Shown: positions 17,559 through 27,045, counted from the stretch's first letter. The stretch: DNA of 64,000 nt from CBDBJR01 sp965206445 (GCA_965206445.1 CBDBJR010000002.1:1488001-1552000), one strand, 5' to 3'. The notes: generated from the sequence alone by a model not told the origin. Numbers and translations: made by a program.

Positions 17559-19550
17559 TCAGTCGGCCAGCCCGAGCTTTTGCTTGCGCTTTTTGCTCCA
17601 TGCGCTGATGATGCGGTCGGCGATTATGCCGAGAAACGCAATGCACAAGCCGGCAACCAGCGCGCGGCCGGTTTTGTTTCCGGTACGCGCACGGTTGATT
17701 TCCGCCCCCAGATCCTGGGTGCCGATCAGCGCGGTAATCGTGACCATAAACAAGGCCATGAAGATAACCTGATTAATTCCCAGCATCACCTCCGGCAGCG
17801 CAATCGGCAGATCGACTTTGACCAAACGCTGCCAGCGGGAGGCGCCGATCTGAATCGCGGCTTCACGGATATGCAGCGGCACGTTGCGAAAACCGAGGTT
17901 GGTATAGCGAATCATCGGCACCAGGGCAAAAGCAAGCACCGCAATAATCGCGGAGATGTCGCTGACCTTGAACAGCATAATCACCGGAATCAAATAGATG
18001 AACGACGGGAAGGTCTGAAAAAAATCACACATCACCATGATGACCCCGGAGAGCCGCCGGCTTTTCGCCGCCGCCAGGCCAATCGGGAAGCCGATAATGA
18101 TGCACACGACAGCGGCGGTTCCAATCATATAGATCGTAATCATGGTCTCTTTCCACAGCCCCATGAGCAATGGAAATGCCATCATGACGCTGACCGACAG
18201 CGCCAGTCGCCAGCCGCCCATGCGATACCCGAGCAGCGCAATCAAACCGATAAACGTCGGCCACGGAATCGCCAGAAAGAATTTTTTAATCGGGATCAGC
18301 AGATCGATCAAAACAAAGTTGCGAAACCCCTGCACCGAGTCATAGAGATTCAGCGTCACCCAGTCGATGCCGGCATCCCACATCGGTGCGGTGGTCACGG
18401 TCCACTCCTTGGGCAATACCCGCAGCACGGGCAGAAAATACGCCGCCGCAATCGAGCCGACGGTAAAAGCAATCGCCAGACACAGGTGGCGATGCTGCTG
18501 CGGCCACGATAGCGTCGGGTCGATATAGACCGGCGGTTTGTACGCATAGGCGCGGCTCAGGCGGTCCAGCGCCACCGCAATCACAACGATCGCGATGCCC
18601 TGTTCGAGTGCCTGGCCGAGTTTCAGCGTTTGCAGCGACGTCAGCAGTTGATTGCCCAGGCCCGACGCCCCAATCAGCGAGGCCAGTACAATCATCGCCA
18701 GGGTTTGCATGATGCCCTGGTTCAGGCCAACCAGTACCGTCGTCCTGGCGGTGGGCAGCTTGACCTTCCATAGCAGTTGCATTTGACTACAGCCCATCAT
18801 CTGCCCGGCCTCAACGATATTGTCCGGCACGGTTTTGAGGCCCAGCGCGACGCAGCGGGCAACCGGCGGAACGGCAAATACCGCCACCGCCAGTATCGCC
18901 GGCACGTCGCCGATGCCAAACAGGACGACAATCGGCACCATGTACGCGAACGGCGGCATCGCCTGCATCAGATCGAATAGCGGCGTCAGCATTTTTTCCG
19001 CCCGCACACTCCGGGCTATGCAGATGCCCAATATCGCGCCGATGCTGAAAACGAACGGCACGCTGACGATGACCAGCGAAAAGGTGTCCATCGACGGCTG
19101 CCAGACGCTGAACAGCGACAAGTACAAAAAGGCGCCGCCCACAATCGCGGCAATCCGCCAGCCGGCAACATGATGCCCCAGAATGAAAGCCAGACCGACG
19201 ACGGTGAACCAGGGGAGCGGTTCGAGGCCGACGTTGAAGCCGTTGTAGAACACACTTTCGGTGAAGGAAACCTGGTATTCGAGGATTTTGATCAGGCCGC
19301 GGGTGATATCGGTCGGCACAAACTCATACGCGCTGCCGGCAAAAAAGGTAACGCCGTAGACCAGCCATTCAAAAAAGTCGGTAATCCATATTTTTAACGG
19401 AATGACCCACTGGCGCGGATAGCGCACGACCCAGTCAAATTGACTTTTTGCCAGCAGCCCGCCAACGACGATGACCGCGGCGACAGCAAGGTGGCTAACG
19501 GTGCGGGTGATGGCGGTATCGGAAGCGGCGAGGGTGCGGCTGTGATTCAT
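17559..19550 (-). CDS. proW: Glycine betaine/proline-type ABC permease, tandem-domain ProW
   Basis: This 663-aa permease contains two BPD_transp_1 domains in one chain. The N-terminal half has PDNIVEAGQMMG as its EAA-type loop; the C-terminal half has PLHIREAAIQIGAS. Multiple membrane spans surround each. The ordinary ProW is about half this length, so this is the fused form found in some marine proteobacteria. The gene overlaps proV by 4 bp (ATGA). Likely substrates are glycine betaine, proline betaine or DMSP. Confidence 0.9.
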   Translation of the reverse strand: MNHSRTLAASDTAITRTVSHLAVAAVIVVGGLLAKSQFDWVVRYPRQWVIPLKIWITDFFEWLVYGVTFFAGSAYEFVPTDITRGLIKILEYQVSFTESVFYNGFNVGLEPLPWFTVVGLAFILGHHVAGWRIAAIVGGAFLYLSLFSVWQPSMDTFSLVIVSVPFVFSIGAILGICIARSVRAEKMLTPLFDLMQAMPPFAYMVPIVVLFGIGDVPAILAVAVFAVPPVARCVALGLKTVPDNIVEAGQMMGCSQMQLLWKVKLPTARTTVLVGLNQGIMQTLAMIVLASLIGASGLGNQLLTSLQTLKLGQALEQGIAIVVIAVALDRLSRAYAYKPPVYIDPTLSWPQQHRHLCLAIAFTVGSIAAAYFLPVLRVLPKEWTVTTAPMWDAGIDWVTLNLYDSVQGFRNFVLIDLLIPIKKFFLAIPWPTFIGLIALLGYRMGGWRLALSVSVMMAFPLLMGLWKETMITIYMIGTAAVVCIIIGFPIGLAAAKSRRLSGVIMVMCDFFQTFPSFIYLIPVIMLFKVSDISAIIAVLAFALVPMIRYTNLGFRNVPLHIREAAIQIGASRWQRLVKVDLPIALPEVMLGINQVIFMALFMVTITALIGTQDLGAEINRARTGNKTGRALVAGLCIAFLGIIADRIISAWSKKRKQKLGLAD

Positions 19551-20614
19551 CCGCCCAACGGTGCCGTGGTCGGGTCGTCGTGAAACAGCGTTTTAGCCAA
19601 CTGCGCCCGGTCCAGCGCGCCGACGATTTCCCCCTGCGCATTGACCACCGGGATCGGCTGCTCGGACAGCATGACACGCTGTGCGACCGTTTCCAGCCTG
19701 GCGTCCACGCTGATGGCCTGCAATTCGCGGTCGACGCCGTCGGCGGGCTGCATAATCCGACCGACCGAAATCAACCGGGCCTTGGGCGCGTTGGTAACAA
19801 ATTTTTTCACATAGTCGTTGGTCGGCGCCAGCACCAATTCCTCGGCCGTCCCGAGCTGCACCACTTCGCCGTCTTTCATGATGGCGATCCGGTCGCCCAG
19901 CCGCACGGCCTCATCGAAGTCATGGGTGACAAACACAATCGATTTATGCAGCAGGGTTTGCAAGCGCATAAATTCATCCTGCATTTCCCGTCGTATCAGC
20001 GGATCCAATGCGGAAAACGGCTCATCCAAAAACCAGACATCGGGTTCGACCGCCAGACTGCGGGCAATGCCGACGCGCTGCTGCTGCCCGCCGGACAACT
20101 CGCGCGGAAAATAGTTTTCCCGGCCATCCAGCCCGACCACCGCAATCAACTCTCTGGCCTTGGCAATCCGGGTTGGCTTGTCGATATTCTGCACTTCAAG
20201 CGGAAAGGCGATATTCTCGAGCACCGTGCGATGCGGCAGCAACCCGAAATGCTGGAACACCATGCCCATCTTGTGGCGCCGGAATTCCCCCAGCTCGGCC
20301 GGCGAAACCCGGGTCAGGTCAACCCCGTCGAACAGCACCTGGCCGGCGGTCGGCCGCAGCAGTTGCGTGATACAGCGCAGTACGGTCGATTTCCCCGAAC
20401 CGCTCAACCCCATGATGATCAGAATTTCCCGCTCGTACACATCGAAACTGACATCGCGCACCGCGCCGATGAAGCCGGCGGCGGCAATCTCCTCGAGCGT
20501 GGCCCGGTATTGATGCTGTTGCAGAAATTTCCCGGCACCGTTGCCAAACACCTGCCAGAGGTGGTGGCAGGCGATTTTGATCGGCCTGCGGGGGGTGTCT
20601 TCGCGCATACTCAC
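19547..20614 (-). CDS. proV: Glycine betaine/proline-type ABC ATPase
   Basis: This 355-aa ATPase has Walker A GLSGSGKST (residues 69-77), signature LSGGQQQR, Walker B VWFLDEP and the switch His. A C-terminal CBS-like region (residues ~285-350) is typical of ProV/OpuAA osmoregulated importers. It is encoded between proX and proW on the minus strand. Confidence 0.92.
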   Translation of the reverse strand: MSMREDTPRRPIKIACHHLWQVFGNGAGKFLQQHQYRATLEEIAAAGFIGAVRDVSFDVYEREILIIMGLSGSGKSTVLRCITQLLRPTAGQVLFDGVDLTRVSPAELGEFRRHKMGMVFQHFGLLPHRTVLENIAFPLEVQNIDKPTRIAKARELIAVVGLDGRENYFPRELSGGQQQRVGIARSLAVEPDVWFLDEPFSALDPLIRREMQDEFMRLQTLLHKSIVFVTHDFDEAVRLGDRIAIMKDGEVVQLGTAEELVLAPTNDYVKKFVTNAPKARLISVGRIMQPADGVDRELQAISVDARLETVAQRVMLSEQPIPVVNAQGEIVGALDRAQLAKTLFHDDPTTAPLGG

Positions 20615-20697
20615 CTGAGCCGCCTGCGGCCTAGCCGGTTGTCATGACCGACCTGCCCGCCGGCAGGATTGCGGGCGGGCAGGCGGCTTGACCGCTA

Positions 20698-21684
20698 TCA
20701 ACCGGCGCAGGCCGGGACCCAGCCGTCAACAACAGCGCGGTTTTGTTCAATCCATTTACCGGCAGCCGCATCGTGATCGAGACCGTCCACGTCCACCAGC
20801 GCGGCCGCAGCATCAATCATCTCGCCGGTGAAGTCGATATTGCTCATCAGCGCATCGGCGCAGGGATATTTGGCGGCAAACCCCGACCACAGCCCTTTCT
20901 TCAGATAGCCGCCGACCGCCGCGCCGCAATCGTTCACCATGTCCGGGTTAATGCCCCAGCTCGGATCGGTCACACATTTGTTGTCTTTGTCCCGGCGCGG
21001 AAATTCGACGAATTTACCGGGATAGGCCGCGCCAACCCAGTTCGGCGCCCAGTTGAACAAAATGATCGGCTGTTTACGCGCCGCCGCGGATTTCAATTCG
21101 CCAAACAGCGCATCGGCTGAGCCGGCATTGACAATCGTGACGTTCATATCAAGCGCTTCAACTCGCTCAATATCTTCCGGGTGCCATTCGGCGGGGCCGG
21201 CAAGGTAGCGGGCATTGGGCGCCGTTTCCGGGGTCGACAGCTGCTCCGCACAGTCATTCAGCGCCTTCCAGTCGGGCAGGCCGGGGCAAACGTCTTCCAC
21301 GTAGTTGGGATACCACCATTCTTCCCGCGTGGTTGCCGTATGGCTGCCGCCGTCAATCATGCGCCCGGCGTTGACTTCTTTCATAAAACTGGCATTCATC
21401 GAGCCCTCCCAGACCTCCATCTGGATATGGGCATCGCCGGTGCCCATTGCGGCAAACTGGCTTTGCGTGTCCAGGGTGACCAGCTCGGTCGTGTAGCCGA
21501 CGCGCTCCAATAGCTGTCGGGCGACCCGCGCCAATACTTTCTGGCTGGACCAGTTATTGTCGATCACCTGGATCGGGTCGGATGATTCGGGCACCGCTGC
21601 GTTTGCGCTGCCGAGTGCGAGTGCGGCACAGCCGGCAATCAGCAGCCGGGCAACCGCGCTATAGGGGGATACGTTGATATTCAT
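20698..21684 (-). CDS. proX: Glycine betaine/DMSP-type substrate-binding protein
   Basis: This 328-aa OpuAC-family periplasmic protein has a signal peptide (VARLLIAGCAALALGSANA). Aromatic residues at binding-loop positions include DNNWSS, WEGS, EEWWYPNYVED and FNWAPNWVG. The ATG at 21684 was chosen because GAGGAG lies 8 nt upstream; an in-frame GTG at 21693 would sit too close to it. It is the first gene of the proXVW operon. Ligand specificity cannot be read directly, but the adjacent DddP-like gene suggests DMSP or betaine. Confidence 0.88.
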   Translation of the reverse strand: MNINVSPYSAVARLLIAGCAALALGSANAAVPESSDPIQVIDNNWSSQKVLARVARQLLERVGYTTELVTLDTQSQFAAMGTGDAHIQMEVWEGSMNASFMKEVNAGRMIDGGSHTATTREEWWYPNYVEDVCPGLPDWKALNDCAEQLSTPETAPNARYLAGPAEWHPEDIERVEALDMNVTIVNAGSADALFGELKSAAARKQPIILFNWAPNWVGAAYPGKFVEFPRRDKDNKCVTDPSWGINPDMVNDCGAAVGGYLKKGLWSGFAAKYPCADALMSNIDFTGEMIDAAAALVDVDGLDHDAAAGKWIEQNRAVVDGWVPACAG

Positions 21685-21693
21685 GGGTTTCAC

Positions 21694-21914
21694 TCCTCAG
21701 TAAGTAAATTATAGAAATAACGATGGCTCGCGGCGTCAATTGAAAACCTTCTGCCGGCGCCGGTCCAAAACGACAGATTTTTTTGACCGGCAATGGTTGT
21801 CTTATCCGATCGGGCGTTATTGTGACAGCTTGCAAGGGCGCTGGCAACCGAACCGGGGCCCGAAAACGGGTTTAATTCGACGGCGCCAACCCCAACCGTT
21901 GCCGGCAGCGACCG
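21694..21914. other. Intergenic region between proX and dddP-like gene
   Basis: 220 bp containing the proX ribosome-binding site and probably its promoter. No clear repeat, terminator or RNA element was found. Confidence 0.4.
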
Positions 21915-23159
21915 CTATAGCCAATCGGTTTCCATCGGGTAGGCGGTCAACAGCCGGCAGCCTTGCTCGGTAATCAGCACCTGTTCCTCGAGTTTGACCC
22001 CTTCGCCGCTTTTTTCCGAGCCGATATACGACTCGACACAGAGCGTCATATTCTCCTGCAGCACCCCGTCGTAGCCGGCGCGGTCAAAGTCGTGACGATG
22101 TTTGATCGACGGGTACTCATCCGCCAGGCCAACCCCGTGAATCAAGCTGCCATACCGCGTAGCGGCAAATTCAGCCGGGATCTCCCAGGCCAGCTCGGCC
22201 ACCTCTCGAAACGATCTGCCGGCTTTCAACACCGCGCAATTGTGCTGAATCTGCTCCCAGGCGAACGCATACAGCCGCCGCTGTTCAGCGCTCGGCTGGT
22301 CGCCGCACACCCAGGTGCGCGACATATCGGCACAATAGCCGTACGGCCCGATCAGATCGGTATCGAAACTGACCAGATCATTTTGCGCAATCGTCCGCAT
22401 CGAAGATTCACGAAACCAGGGGTAGGTTCGCGGCCCGGAGGACAGCAGGCGCGTCTCGATCCATTCACCGCCCAGCGAGATATTCGCCTCGTGCAGCTTC
22501 GCCCAGAGCGCGTTTTCGGTTATGCCGGGCTCGAGCGCCGCGCGCATTTTGCCGATGCCGATCTCGCATACCTCGATTGCCTGCTGCATCAGCGTCAATT
22601 CCTCCTGCGATTTGATCTCGCGCGCCGTTTCCATCACCTCCAGCCCGTCGTGCAAGGACAGCCCCTGTTGCAGCAGGCGGCTACTGCCCTGATAGGAAAG
22701 GCGGTCCACCGCCAGCCGCCGGTTGCCGCCGCCATGCGTCAGCACCAGATCGGCCATCACCCGGCCAAACTCATCGGCCCGCCGATCGGAATGCGAGCCG
22801 GCGGCAAAATAGTAAAACGACGGGTTGACGCGATATTCATCGATGGTCGGTATGCCGGTCGCCAGATGCGGATAGTGGCCGTAGTCGAACAGAATCAGCG
22901 GGCCGTCGGTGGCGATAAACACGCAACGGGTTTCATAGTGCGAGCACCAAATCTGCATGTTGGTGGCGTCGCAGGCATAACGGCAGTTAACCTGGTCGAA
23001 CAGCAGGATGCCGGCATAATCGAGCCGGCGCAGCTGTTCGTGGATGCGCCCGAGGCGGTAGCGTCTGACGACGTCGAGGTCGGTCGGGGCAGCGGTAAAT
23101 TCCATCGCCCCGTGCTGGGCGGCCGGGCGGGCGGCGACGTTGCCGGTTGAAATAGCCAT
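21915..23159 (-). CDS. dddP: DddP-like M24-family DMSP lyase (or creatinase/prolidase relative)
   Basis: This 414-aa M24 metalloenzyme carries possible metal ligands and catalytic residues D266, D268, D278, H341, E376 and E391. As I recall the DddP structure, its key residues are D295, D297, D307, H371, E406 and E421. The spacing here matches that set apart from one single-residue gap. The DTDLIGPYGYCADMSRTW segment is DddP-like, and the first Asp of the DTD is not usual in aminopeptidase P. DddP cleaves DMSP to dimethyl sulfide and acrylate. A GAGG site lies upstream of ATG 23159, divergent from trpS. The neighbouring betaine/DMSP importer supports the call. Creatinase or Xaa-Pro dipeptidase remains possible. 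Confidence 0.68.
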   Translation of the reverse strand: MAISTGNVAARPAAQHGAMEFTAAPTDLDVVRRYRLGRIHEQLRRLDYAGILLFDQVNCRYACDATNMQIWCSHYETRCVFIATDGPLILFDYGHYPHLATGIPTIDEYRVNPSFYYFAAGSHSDRRADEFGRVMADLVLTHGGGNRRLAVDRLSYQGSSRLLQQGLSLHDGLEVMETAREIKSQEELTLMQQAIEVCEIGIGKMRAALEPGITENALWAKLHEANISLGGEWIETRLLSSGPRTYPWFRESSMRTIAQNDLVSFDTDLIGPYGYCADMSRTWVCGDQPSAEQRRLYAFAWEQIQHNCAVLKAGRSFREVAELAWEIPAEFAATRYGSLIHGVGLADEYPSIKHRHDFDRAGYDGVLQENMTLCVESYIGSEKSGEGVKLEEQVLITEQGCRLLTAYPMETDWL

Positions 23160-23329
23160 CGGATTTTCACCTCGTGCAGGTTGATTCAGCGGCTGATTTT
23201 CCCACGATTGGCCGCGCTTGAGTCAATATTGTGCGTGCAGTTTCGCTGCAATTTTTACGTTTGTGCGGGCGGCATTTGATAGAATATCCGCTGCCCGTTA
23301 TCCGCCCACCAGCCCAACCCCTTGATCCG

Positions 23330-24349
23330 ATGCGAACCGTCCTGACCGGTATCACCACCACCGGCGTACCCCATCTTGGCAACTATGTCGGTGCGATCAA
23401 GCCGGCGATTGAATCGAGCCGGCGCAGCGACGTACAGTCGTATTATTTCCTGGCCGATTATCACGCGCTGATCAAATGCGATGCAGCCGAGGCGATCTAT
23501 CAATCAACCCGCGAGATCGCCTGCGCCTGGCTGGCGCTCGGTCTCGACCCGGACAGGGTGACGTTTTATCGGCAGTCGGATATCCCCGAAGTGCCGGAGC
23601 TGGCCTGGATATTGAGCTGTGTGACCGCCAAAGGGCTGATGAATCGGGCGCACGCCTACAAAGCGGCGGTGCAGCAAAATGAAGCCGGCCAAATGGACCC
23701 GGATCACGCGGTCACGATGGGCCTGTTCGGCTATCCGGTGCTGATGTCGGCGGATATTCTGCTGTTCAATGCGCACGATATTCCGGTTGGGCGGGATCAG
23801 ATCCAGCACGTCGAAATGGCGCGCGATATCGCGCAGCGATTCAACCACCTGTATGCCGAATTATTCACCCTGCCGACGGCGGTCGTGAATGACAATACGG
23901 CGGTGCTGCAGGGCCTCGACGGGCGCAAAATGAGTAAATCCTATAACAACACCATCCCGTTGTTTGTGCCGTCGCAGCAGCTATTGAAATGCATTCGCAA
24001 GATCAAAACCAATTCGCAGCCGCCGGGCGAGCCCAAAGACCCGCAGACCTCGGCGCTGTTCCAAATCTGGCAGGCGTTTGCCGATGCCGCGCAAACCGAC
24101 GATATGCGCCGACAGTTTGCCGCCGGCATTGCCTGGGGTGACGTCAAAAATCACTTGTTTGAATTGATTGATGCCGAAATATCGACGGCCAGAGAGCGCT
24201 ATGCCGCGCTGATGTGCGAGCCGCACGAAGTAGAAAAAATCCTTGTCATGGGGGCGGAAAAAGCGCGCGCGCACAGCCGCCGTTTGTTGTCGGAAATCCG
24301 CGCGGCGGTCGGCATCCGACCGCTGGCCGCAACGGCGTCGCGGAATTGA
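23330..24349 (+). CDS. trpS: Tryptophanyl-tRNA synthetase
   Basis: This 339-aa class I aminoacyl-tRNA synthetase has the HIGH-equivalent PHLGN (residues 14-18) and KMSKS. PVGRDQIQHVEMARDIA and the DPDHAVTMGLFGYPVLMSADIL segment are typical. The start MRTVLTGITTTGVPHLGN at 23330 matches family N-termini. The longer frame from 23231 would add 33 non-homologous residues. Confidence 0.95.
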   Translation: MRTVLTGITTTGVPHLGNYVGAIKPAIESSRRSDVQSYYFLADYHALIKCDAAEAIYQSTREIACAWLALGLDPDRVTFYRQSDIPEVPELAWILSCVTAKGLMNRAHAYKAAVQQNEAGQMDPDHAVTMGLFGYPVLMSADILLFNAHDIPVGRDQIQHVEMARDIAQRFNHLYAELFTLPTAVVNDNTAVLQGLDGRKMSKSYNNTIPLFVPSQQLLKCIRKIKTNSQPPGEPKDPQTSALFQIWQAFADAAQTDDMRRQFAAGIAWGDVKNHLFELIDAEISTARERYAALMCEPHEVEKILVMGAEKARAHSRRLLSEIRAAVGIRPLAATASRN

Positions 24350-24462
24350 CGCGGCCCGAGTCGATAGCCGGCCGACCATCGTCAGCGGCGTCGGCAGGGC
24401 GCAGACAGCCCCCGTACCGGGCTCGCCCACCGATTGCCGTTTTGCCCTCTGTCGCAGAGCCT

Positions 24463-24933
24463 GTGCGTGACCTTCGCAGCATCGGCATGGATTCGCCGGT
24501 CGGCCCGCTGTGGATTACCGCCTGCGGGCAGAACATTATCCGCATCGGCTGGCGCAGGGCGGCCGATAGCGCGCCGGCATCGACCCCATTGCTGGCCGAG
24601 GCGATGCGCCAACTGGAAGCCTATTTTGCCGGCCAGCGGCGTAGTTTTGAATTGCCGTTGGCGCCGGCCGGCAGCGCATTTCAGCAGCAGGTGCATCGTG
24701 CGATGCTGGCAATCCCGTATGGCCGCACCGCGACCTACGGCGAGCTGGCGGCGACAATCAACAGCGCGGCGCAGCCGGTCGGCAATGCCTGCGGCCGCAA
24801 CCCGATACCGATTGTGATTCCCTGCCACCGGGTTCTGGCGTCGAAAAATCTGGGCGGCTATTCCGGGCAGGGCGGGGTGGAGACAAAAATCCAACTGTTG
24901 CGGCTGGAGCAGGCGATTCCGAATTTAATCTGA
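24463..24933 (+). CDS. ogt: Methylated-DNA-protein-cysteine methyltransferase
   Basis: This O6-alkylguanine DNA repair protein has the acceptor motif PCHRV, preceded by GNACGRNPIPIVI and followed by NLGGYSGQGGVETK. The helix segment IPYGRTATYGELA is also typical. The start is uncertain: GTG 24463 gives 156 aa and a short N-terminal extension, while ATG 24487 begins right at MDSPVGPLW. The frame is open further upstream into trpS, but that part is not homologous. Confidence 0.88.
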   Translation: MRDLRSIGMDSPVGPLWITACGQNIIRIGWRRAADSAPASTPLLAEAMRQLEAYFAGQRRSFELPLAPAGSAFQQQVHRAMLAIPYGRTATYGELAATINSAAQPVGNACGRNPIPIVIPCHRVLASKNLGGYSGQGGVETKIQLLRLEQAIPNLI

Positions 24934-24968
24934 ATCGCATCGCCGCCCCGGGCCGCCGATGCGGGGCG

Positions 24969-25628
24969 CTAAAGCAGTTTCCAGCGCGTCAGGCGTTTAT
25001 CCAGCTCACCCCGGCAGGAGCGGTACTGGGCCGCGTATCGGCTGGCGCGCTGCTCGACCGAGTTGGCGACCCGAACCAGCCAGGGCTTGCGCTTATAGCT
25101 GCCGCGGGCGAAGCCGCCCTGGCCTTCGTGGTAGTTAAGATATTGATTTTTGGCGTCGGTTTTCGCCACGCCGTTGGCCTGATAGGTTTTGTGCATATAC
25201 CACTGGACAAAATCGACCGCGTGCGCAAATTTATCCCGCCGGCTGAGCAACCCGCCGGCTTCACGACGATACTGCGCCCAGGTGCTGTCCAGCGCCTGAG
25301 CATAGCCGTACGCGCTGCTGGGCCGGCCATAGGGGATGAAGCCGAGAAAATACCGCATCGGCGGCTTGGCCCTGGCGCGAAAGCTGGATTCCTGATACAT
25401 GATGGCCATCGGCAGATACACCGGGCCGCGCCAGCGCTGGGCCGCTTTTACCGACGCCTTATACCAGCTGGGATTTTGTCGGTAAATGTCACACAGATTG
25501 GCGGAATCACGCGGCCGCAGGGTGATGCACGACACGCTGATGGCGGCCACAACCGCCATAATGACGACGCTTTTCAGCGCATAGCGCGCCGGCGTCGTCC
25601 GTAGTCTGTTGAAGTTGAGAAGAGGCAA
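24969..25628 (-). CDS. SLT-domain lytic transglycosylase
   Basis: This 219-aa protein has an N-terminal hydrophobic segment (VVIMAVVAAISVSC) that could be a lipoprotein signal or anchor. A transglycosylase SLT domain follows, with catalytic Glu80 in MYQESSFRA and the later SSAYGYAQALDSTW and YLNYHEGQGGF segments. It would cleave peptidoglycan in the periplasm. No obvious partner genes. Confidence 0.85.
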   Translation of the reverse strand: MPLLNFNRLRTTPARYALKSVVIMAVVAAISVSCITLRPRDSANLCDIYRQNPSWYKASVKAAQRWRGPVYLPMAIMYQESSFRARAKPPMRYFLGFIPYGRPSSAYGYAQALDSTWAQYRREAGGLLSRRDKFAHAVDFVQWYMHKTYQANGVAKTDAKNQYLNYHEGQGGFARGSYKRKPWLVRVANSVEQRASRYAAQYRSCRGELDKRLTRWKLL

Positions 25629-25852
25629 TCGACTGAGATGAAGTAGGAAAGATCGGATAGGATTGTACTATAGATCGCGTCGTGTCTGTATAGCGTGCAT
25701 GCATAAGCTCAGAAACGGTTGGCACATCGCACCAGGAGGAGCGCCATGCAAGCCCACTATACTGACCTGCCCTGATAGCATACATTATTTCAACCGGGCA
25801 TAAGCCCCGTCCATTTTTCACTTGCTGTTTTGTTCAACCACAGGAAAAACAC
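25629..25852. other. Leader of the first ankyrin gene
   Basis: The 224 bp include a divergent copy of the dispersed element (25702-25751) and a leader similar to that of the other ankyrin cassettes (CAACCGGGCATAAGCCCCG, then ACAGGAAAAACAC before the ATG). Confidence 0.6.
25702..25751 (+). repeat. Dispersed element R1, copy a
   Basis: About 50 bp: CTCAGAAACGGTTGGCAC, then AGGAGGAGCGCCATGCAA. Member of an 11-copy family in this window (others at 30958, 31074, 32454, 34595, 37245, 39387, 42351, 43928, 53412 and 54611). Confidence 0.7.
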
Positions 25853-26677
25853 ATGCGCACACAATATTGGATATCGGCTTTACTGATAGCGGCGTTTGCT
25901 GCACCGATGCTGTTGCCCGGCGGCATACAAACCGCCCGGGCCGACCGGCTTGCCGATGAAACCGCCCAGTTTAGGGCAGGGGTCGGACGCCCGCCTTCGC
26001 CGACGGCAAAGGATGCCAACGGCTGGACTGACTTGCACTATGCCGCCGTTTTGAACCTCCCATCTCTGGCAAAACGCCTGTTGGAATCCGGGGCGAAAGC
26101 AGATGCCAGATTAAAATCCGATGGGAAGCCATTTACGGATGAATGGAAGGCAACCCTGCGCCGATTCGGGAAAAAACCTGATGACTGGACGAGGGATGGG
26201 GAAACACCGCTACATTTAGCGGCCTGGAAAAACGCCGTAGCGACCGCGACCCTGTTGGTTGAAAGAGGCGCGGCGGTGAATGCGAAGGACGATGATGGGC
26301 GGACGCCGCTACATATTGCGGCCTATTACAACGCCGTAGAGACCGCGGCCCTGTTGGTTGAAAGAGGCGTGGCGGTGAATGCGAAGGATGATAACGGATA
26401 TACGCCGCTACATTTTGCGGCCTTTGGAAACGCCGTAGAGACCGCGACCCTGTTGGTTGAAAGGGGCGCGGCGGTGAATGCGAAGCCCGATTATGGGTGG
26501 ACGCCGCTACATCATGCGGCCAGGACCAACGCCGTAGAGACCGCGGCCCTGTTGATTGAAAGAGGCGCGGCGGTGAATGCGAAGACCAATGGTGGGGAGA
26601 CGCCGTTAGCTGTAGCGCTAAGACATGACGCCTATGAAGCCGCCGCTGTAATCCGCCAACACGGTGGCAGAAAGTAG
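25853..26677 (+). CDS. Secreted ankyrin-repeat protein, copy 1
   Basis: This 274-aa protein has a Sec signal peptide (MRTQYWISALLIAAFAA...TARA/D). An N-terminal degenerate repeat (DANGWTDLHYAAV) is followed by four canonical 33-aa ankyrin repeats (TPLH.AA..NAV.TA.LLVERGAAVNAK) and a C-terminal cap ending VIRQHGGRK. The start is fixed by AGGA 7 nt upstream. Ankyrin arrays bind proteins; the export signal suggests an envelope or host-facing role. It is the most diverged family member and is separated from the other six by two unrelated genes. Confidence 0.88.
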   Translation: MRTQYWISALLIAAFAAPMLLPGGIQTARADRLADETAQFRAGVGRPPSPTAKDANGWTDLHYAAVLNLPSLAKRLLESGAKADARLKSDGKPFTDEWKATLRRFGKKPDDWTRDGETPLHLAAWKNAVATATLLVERGAAVNAKDDDGRTPLHIAAYYNAVETAALLVERGVAVNAKDDNGYTPLHFAAFGNAVETATLLVERGAAVNAKPDYGWTPLHHAARTNAVETAALLIERGAAVNAKTNGGETPLAVALRHDAYEAAAVIRQHGGRK

Positions 26678-26860
26678 GTCGAGCTTAGCCCGCTGCAAAT
26701 CCGACCGTTACTGATTCGCTGGACGGCTTGCCGGACTGAATTTCAGCCGGCGCCAACGAGGACGTGGTAAGAGGCACGATTGATGCGAATACGGTCGGCA
26801 CCGGCGTGGTGGCATATCGTGTGCGTAACCAATACAACAACATCGACAGCAAAATGTCTT
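26678..26860. repeat. Diverged ankyrin-cassette 3' arm
   Basis: Collinear but diverged version of the ~305-bp arm found after every other ankyrin gene. It begins GCTTAGCCCGCTGCAAATCC. Read on the minus strand it encodes SESVTVGFAAG in the position where other arms encode SGYLTVGFAAG. Confidence 0.65.
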
Positions 26861-26905
26861 GACATGAAAATGCCAAATCAAGCATTATTCGGCGTAGCAA
26901 CCACT

Positions 26906-26930
26906 GGCTGCACTTCGGAGTTGAATCCGC
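26906..26930 (-). repeat. Lone copy of MITE-type end
   Basis: GGCTGCACTTCGGAGTTGAA matches the right end of the 59032-59290 element and the lone copy at 55007-55032. Confidence 0.6.
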
Positions 26931-26980
26931 AGCAGATTAAAAAGGCTTGACTTATTGTTTGGATCAAGGTACACCCAAGC

Positions 26981-27006
26981 CAACTATGGCTGAATTGCCA
27001 TAGTTG
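26981..27006. other. Perfect 10-bp inverted repeat
   Basis: CAACTATGGC, loop TGAATT, GCCATAGTTG. It lies just upstream of a TATAAT and could be an operator, an attenuator-like hairpin, or part of an IS end. Confidence 0.6.
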
Positions 27007-27008
27007 CG

Positions 27009-27014
27009 TATAAT
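27009..27014 (+). promoter_or_regulatory. Candidate promoter of IS5-like remnant/lipoprotein
   Basis: TATAAT is followed by a perfect palindrome ATAATGATCATTAT (27017-27030), a GGAG ribosome-binding site (27032) and an ATG at 27046. It probably belonged to the transposase and may now drive the lipoprotein gene. The -35 is not clear. Confidence 0.45.
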
Positions 27015-27045
27015 AAATAATGATCATTATCGGAGAATAAATCTC

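Noticed and set aside
17580..18512. Plus-strand ORF opposite proW
   Set aside because: Composition is basic/polar low-complexity, typical of an antisense frame in GC-rich DNA; the minus-strand permease is clear.
25746..25775. Mini-ORF MQAHYTDLP after AGGAG in the R1 element, as a leader peptide for ankyrin genes
   Set aside because: Cassettes 3 and 4 lack two bases after ATGCAA, which destroys the reading frame, so the peptide is not conserved.
27017..27030. Palindrome ATAATGATCATTAT as a Fur box
   Set aside because: It resembles half-sites but lacks the third hexamer of the 19-bp Fur consensus, and it lies in an IS-like context.
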